Below the pieces are notes generated by a model. The model saw nothing but the letters and a program-made list of their open reading frames with translations. It had not been told where the DNA came from and did not search any database. A stretch of DNA of 64,000 nt. Origin: Bacteriovoracaceae bacterium UBA1511. GTDB taxonomy: Bacteria; Bdellovibrionota; Bacteriovoracia; Bacteriovoracales; Bacteriovoracaceae. The stretch lies in NCBI GenBank assembly GCA_002323535.1, contig DCQT01000033.1:17953-81952 (forward strand), read 5' to 3'. A program made the position numbers and the translations under genes. Shown piece by piece: positions 60,181 through 64,000 of this stretch (its first letter is position 1; the number at the start of each line of letters is the position of its first letter).

Positions 60181-60929
60181 TTATTCTTAACTAATTTTGG
60201 CGGCATGGTTGTTTGTTTTTGAGAGGCTTTTTTATGTCCGTGAAAATCTCTTTTGAAATTTAGATTGTAGTTATCTTCAATCCTGTCACATAGAACCTCA
60301 ATGTGATGTAGTCCAAGAAATTTTTTTAAAGTTTTTGAGATAGACATGGCCATCAAACAAAATAATACGCTTTTTGAGGCTCCAATCATGTTTTCTGAGA
60401 AGTGATTCAAAGTGAGAATACCATTGGTGTATAGTTCATTTTTGTCAGCTAAAAATATACTATAACCATTTATTATATAAATTAATGAAAAAATCACTCC
60501 CAAAATAAGGTAACTCCACCCAACCACTTTGAATAATTGTTTGATTTCAAATGTGCTTTTTAGGTATTTGTCCTCGAAGTTCTCTGAAAAATGAAAAAGT
60601 CCATGAGTGAGTTTGATGTATTTTATTTGATGAACTACGTCTTCTTTATATTTTTGCTTAAGATCAGTCTTAAAATATTTTTTATAAAGTTTTTCTAAGA
60701 GAGATAACTTTGATTTTTGGTATTGAATATTGGTCAATATAAAAACCTCTGATAATAAATCACTTGGAGACTTGCTCTCAATCTCTGTCTTTAGTTTCAA
60801 ATCAAGCTGTTCATCAAATATATTTAGGAACCTTGATTGTATAAAAATGTTTAAATGCATAAAGCTCGTTAACGCAAAGTCGAAAGAAAGAACGAGGATT
60901 ATTGTAATTAAAAATAGAGAGTCAAGCAT
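60177..60929 (-). CDS. Membrane protein, unknown
   Basis: 250 residues with an N-terminal transmembrane helix (about 4-24), a second pair near 135-160 and 170-205, and a basic C-terminus. No domain recognised. Its start overlaps the end of the next gene upstream by eight bases, so they form an operon of two membrane proteins. Confidence 0.6.
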   Translation of the reverse strand: MLDSLFLITIILVLSFDFALTSFMHLNIFIQSRFLNIFDEQLDLKLKTEIESKSPSDLLSEVFILTNIQYQKSKLSLLEKLYKKYFKTDLKQKYKEDVVHQIKYIKLTHGLFHFSENFEDKYLKSTFEIKQLFKVVGWSYLILGVIFSLIYIINGYSIFLADKNELYTNGILTLNHFSENMIGASKSVLFCLMAMSISKTLKKFLGLHHIEVLCDRIEDNYNLNFKRDFHGHKKASQKQTTMPPKLVKNN

Positions 60930-61467
60930 CGTTGCCCTCGTAGTTTTTTCTGACAGGCTTTTTTCCGGAGATTTCTTGCTTCATCATCAATTGAAAACCA
61001 ATAAAATCATCAAAGCACTTATTCATAAAACATATATAGGGTGACTCGATAAGGTGAACTTCATTGTTGTAATCATGCTTAACTTTTTGAATTTTCCATT
61101 TCTGTAAAGCAACCTTAGAGTTTGAATAAATCTCAATTTCTATATCATTTTTTTGCATCTCTAGAATTAATTTTTCAACTCTCGTTTTTAGTCTCTTATC
61201 CTTTGTGTCAAAAAAGAAGACACCCTTTTTGGGGTTTTGATACACAAGATTTGGGAACTTTAAAAAGTATTTTGAAAACTGAATTTTTGTGTCAGGTAAT
61301 GTCTTGAAGTTAATAAAATAATTAATATTTTTTTTCTCATCGCTTGCAGCGAGTCTGTTTAGATATTTTGTTTGCTCGCCAATGACCACCACGGAGCTCA
61401 AAAATATTATTCCAACTAATGCTGAAAGTAGGAAAAATAAATATCCAGTTATTTTACTTTTATCCAT
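60922..61467 (-). CDS. Single-pass membrane protein, unknown
   Basis: 181 residues with a signal anchor (about 8-30) and a small extracytoplasmic alpha/beta domain with two Cys near 145-150. No family recognised. Co-transcribed with the following membrane protein; the pair is unlike a known two-component or secretion module. Confidence 0.58.
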   Translation of the reverse strand: MDKSKITGYLFFLLSALVGIIFLSSVVVIGEQTKYLNRLAASDEKKNINYFINFKTLPDTKIQFSKYFLKFPNLVYQNPKKGVFFFDTKDKRLKTRVEKLILEMQKNDIEIEIYSNSKVALQKWKIQKVKHDYNNEVHLIESPYICFMNKCFDDFIGFQLMMKQEISGKKPVRKNYEGNDA

Positions 61468-61551
61468 ATTGAACTAGTCGGTTATTGGTTTGAAAGTGTG
61501 AGAACTTTTTTCTGGTTTAGTGTAAAATAAAAAAAGTTTAAATCAGAGGTA

Positions 61552-63075
61552 ATGATGGGTTGTCAGAAATTAATTACTAAAAAACAAAAATCATTAGATT
61601 TAAATAATGAACTCACATGTTTTTTAAATGCCTTCAAAAGAGGGGAGAAAGTACAGTATATTATTGCACCCTCTATGTCTTTTGATAGAAAGTTACTTCA
61701 GGGAATTGAGGGAATAGAGCATTATGAACTCAGAAGTTTTTGGGAAATTCTAAGAGTAAAAAGAAAAAATACCTACGTGACCTTTGTATCTAGCGAGGAT
61801 GTATCTGAAGTTTTATTTAATCACTTCGTTGAGGTTTTTAATTTGTCTAGTGAAGAAATCTCTAGAGTTTCATTTGTAAAATGTCCGAGAGTAAAAGGTG
61901 AGTTGAGTTTATCTAAAAACCTATTAATGAATCAATCATGCATTCTAGATATTAAAGAATCACTCCAAACAAACAATGTTATTTTAGAGGCATTTGTAAG
62001 AACTGAAGATGAGAGGTTGCTCGCTAAAGCTTTAGGAGTACCTACTTGGCACAACCATCCTCAAATGGACTATTTTCATACAAAAAGTGGCAACAGGTTT
62101 ATTGTTGGCGATGATGCTCAGATGCCAGTTGGCTTTTCAGACCTCTATTCAAGAGAGTCTGTAATAAAAGCCCTTATCAAACTTAGAAATAAAAGTGTTT
62201 GTGATTCATTTATGGTCAAGTTGAACTATGGTGTCAGTGGCCAGGGAAACATGAAAGTAACTATTGATAAAGAAAGTTGGGACAGTTTAAGTGATCTTGA
62301 TAAAAAATTAGCAGCAGAGAAATCTTTTATAAATGGAGATCTCTTTAATAAGTCATTGAGTCTAGAGTCTTTTGAGCAGAGGATTATTGAGGAGGGGGTA
62401 GTTGTTGAGGAGTTCGTTAAAGGTCGAATAATTGATTCTCCTTCTGCTCAAGTTATGGTGACTCCAGAGAGAGTTGAGTTGATATCAACCCATAAGCAGA
62501 TTTTAGATTCGCATGGGCAGAAGTTTATCGGTGGAGAATATCCATGTGCCCACAGTTATAGAAGTGAGGTATCCGAGGTTGCTATTCAAATAGGTAAGAA
62601 GCTTAAGAATTTAAATGTATTTGGGGTTACGAGTATTGATTATTTGATTTCGGAGTCTAATGGGGAGATGAAGTGCTTTGTTATTGAATTAAATCTGAGA
62701 AAAGGTGGAACAACACATCCTTTTATGCTTTCAAATTTTGCACTTCAAAACGAAGGCAGTTTTAGGGAAGGGGGGTTAATTGATAAGAACAATGTTAGTT
62801 ATTCTTATCGGTCCAATGATAACTTTTACCCTTGTAAAGAGTTTGTTTCAGATACCTCTGATATTATTAACCGCGCCAAAAGAGCCTCTATCCTCTTTAG
62901 TCGTAAGAAAAGTAAGGGTGTTATTTTTCACCTTTTAAATGGGTTCTCTGATTCGGGGAAAGTAGGGTACACAGTCATAGCACCTTCTAAGGTTGAAGTT
63001 GAAAACTATGAAAGCACGTTAAATCAAGTGCTTGGAGCCATGTATACTGAAAATGCTCAAGAGGTTTCTGGGTAG
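61552..63075 (+). CDS. PGM1-like ATP-grasp ligase
   Basis: 507 residues. Start may be ATG 61552 or ATG 61555; the second sits better from the AGAGG site. Residues ~210-400 form an ATP-grasp core: MVKLNYGVSGQGNMKV (ATP-binding Lys), EEFVKGRIIDSPSAQVMV, then CFVIELNLRKGGTTHPFML. The last motif, E-N-R-GGTTHPF, is characteristic of PGM1-type carboxylate-amine ligases of peptide-natural-product pathways (pheganomycin). The product could be an amide-linked small molecule or peptide. No precursor peptide gene or biosynthetic partners are visible around it. Confidence 0.72.
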   Translation: MMGCQKLITKKQKSLDLNNELTCFLNAFKRGEKVQYIIAPSMSFDRKLLQGIEGIEHYELRSFWEILRVKRKNTYVTFVSSEDVSEVLFNHFVEVFNLSSEEISRVSFVKCPRVKGELSLSKNLLMNQSCILDIKESLQTNNVILEAFVRTEDERLLAKALGVPTWHNHPQMDYFHTKSGNRFIVGDDAQMPVGFSDLYSRESVIKALIKLRNKSVCDSFMVKLNYGVSGQGNMKVTIDKESWDSLSDLDKKLAAEKSFINGDLFNKSLSLESFEQRIIEEGVVVEEFVKGRIIDSPSAQVMVTPERVELISTHKQILDSHGQKFIGGEYPCAHSYRSEVSEVAIQIGKKLKNLNVFGVTSIDYLISESNGEMKCFVIELNLRKGGTTHPFMLSNFALQNEGSFREGGLIDKNNVSYSYRSNDNFYPCKEFVSDTSDIINRAKRASILFSRKKSKGVIFHLLNGFSDSGKVGYTVIAPSKVEVENYESTLNQVLGAMYTENAQEVSG

Positions 63076-63150
63076 AAAAGTTATACCAGCTTTACATCTT
63101 CATATTGCGCTGATAATCGAATCTCTTTCACATTAGTTTAGGGAATTTTA

Positions 63151-64000
63151 ATGAGACTAATTAAGTTGTTGATATTGTTTGTGGTTTCAAGTGTTTCGTA
63201 CGCTTTAGAGACGGATAACTTTCTGGGGGAGATTAACCCGCCAAAGGATAGTTCAGAAATAATTAACGAGTTTGTTAACTCGAAGATCGATAGTTATTTA
63301 ATAAAAAACTCAGAGTCTTTGAGGAGCAAGAGCTGCTCTCAGGTTCGAAAGAAAGTACTTAAGTCCTTCAGAGGTTATGTTGTGCACGCAATAGAGGAGT
63401 ACATCGACGAGCAAGTTTCCGATGAGTTCGTTTTTCCGCAGAGAGATCACTCTTACGGCGATTATTTTAAAATAAGTATCTACTACAATAAGAAGATTGA
63501 CTTACTTAAGCTTAAGCACTTAAGCCGAAACATTAATATCGATGGAATAATTATTGGGAGTGACAAGTTGTCACACTTTATAAGCACTGGAATTAGATAC
63601 TATTATTTCTATGAAAATAAACTTAATGATGGTTACTCAGAAAAAAAAGCCGTGGAGAGAGCTATAAACTATGGCGTCTTTACGGAGAAATCTGTCCTGG
63701 GTAAGTTAACATCTAAAGTGTTCTCTCATGCAGACTTAGAGGCGAACTTCCAGGGGTTTTTACTTAACAAGCAGTTTTGCGAAAAGGATAAACCATTTTT
63801 AAATTTTGATGGGGCATGGAAAAGAACCAGAGACTTCGATATTCGAGAGTATGTTAACCCTTATTGGAGTGAAGTATTCAACCCGTCGTATTATACTTCC
63901 TGGAGATGGAAAATGGTAAGGCCAATAGTGGAAAGAAAGTATTGTGGTCCAGTTATCTCATCCAGAATTAAATCTAGAATTGATTTTTATAATGAAATTG
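63151..64000 (+). CDS. Secreted protein, 5' part (runs off window)
   Basis: Open frame from ATG 63151 through the right edge (283 codons visible). Signal peptide about 1-18 (SVSYALE). The mature part has a DGIIIGSDKLSHF stretch near 131-143 (ttg to aag in this region), aromatic residues YYYFY after it, and Cys at the ends. No domain recognised; the DK..HF motif recalls small conserved membrane-associated families but this is not firm. Follows the ATP-grasp gene by 75 bases. Confidence 0.65.
   Translation, partial: MRLIKLLILFVVSSVSYALETDNFLGEINPPKDSSEIINEFVNSKIDSYLIKNSESLRSKSCSQVRKKVLKSFRGYVVHAIEEYIDEQVSDEFVFPQRDHSYGDYFKISIYYNKKIDLLKLKHLSRNINIDGIIIGSDKLSHFISTGIRYYYFYENKLNDGYSEKKAVERAINYGVFTEKSVLGKLTSKVFSHADLEANFQGFLLNKQFCEKDKPFLNFDGAWKRTRDFDIREYVNPYWSEVFNPSYYTSWRWKMVRPIVERKYCGPVISSRIKSRIDFYNEI

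Noticed and set aside
1..64000. tRNA, rRNA, IS elements, phage or attachment sites
   Set aside because: No conserved RNA gene pattern, transposase, integrase or long terminal repeats seen while reading both strands.

Overview
The window is AT-rich bacterial chromosome, densely packed with genes on both strands. It shows no rRNA or tRNA genes, no insertion sequences, no CRISPR array and no prophage. Gene content suggests a Gram-negative, probably predatory member of the Bdellovibrionota, such as a Halobacteriovorax/Bacteriovorax-like organism. The grounds are the Bat operon, outer-membrane lipoproteins, MltA- and MltD-type peptidoglycan hydrolases, a large set of secreted proteases and Cys-rich exported proteins, a Ser/Thr kinase, and a eukaryotic-type S-adenosylmethionine decarboxylase. 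The taxonomic placement is inference; no marker gene was aligned.

Layout. 1-2819: 3' end of a Bat operon (BatC-like tail with a pentapeptide repeat, BatD, BatE). 2823-6391: a sigma54-type activator with a degenerate receiver, divergent from a CBS-domain protein and malate synthase. 6500-13568: seven translationally coupled genes (STAS protein, nucleotidyltransferase/left-handed beta-helix/sugar-transferase-like fusion, Wzz-like protein, TolC-like protein, alkaline-phosphatase-superfamily enzyme, MBOAT-like membrane protein, anchored unknown). This looks like an uncharacterised envelope-polymer assembly or export system and is the best candidate for a new system here. 13617-22512: mostly housekeeping (lipoprotein, Mrp-DUF971, Nfu, histone-H1-like protein, XRE regulator, bS21, alpha/beta hydrolase, MerC, purple-acid-phosphatase-like enzyme, DUF1295, flavin reductase, SDR39U1). 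22703-28195: a papain-like secreted protein, then speD (eukaryotic type), speE, an EVE protein and apt.

28197-48393 is dominated by exported proteins, probably the predatory or scavenging secretome: a metzincin protease, a gingipain-like (C25) protein and an HEXXH protein that share a Cys-rich domain, and a three-gene unit with a neprilysin-like protease, a 1774-residue protein and an adenosine-deaminase-like protein. A GluQ-type synthetase lies inside this block. 48516-64000: MenB, FolE, GNAT, DTW-domain enzyme, MltA, a V8-like protease, DUF2452, a kinase-MsrA unit, SGNH hydrolase, lipoprotein, DCC protein, MltD with three LysM domains, two unknown membrane proteins, a PGM1-like ATP-grasp ligase, and a truncated secreted protein running off the end.

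Regulatory structure is visible in several places: a 12-bp perfect hairpin that hides the ribosome binding site of the gene ending at 32425, a 21-bp palindrome centred on the TTG start of the giant gene, a structured leader-like segment in the only long gene-free stretch (35631-36106), a bidirectional terminator after nfu, and the rpsU terminator embedded in the opposing gene. Four convergent gene pairs overlap by exactly four bases, sharing CTAA or TTAA as both stop codons.
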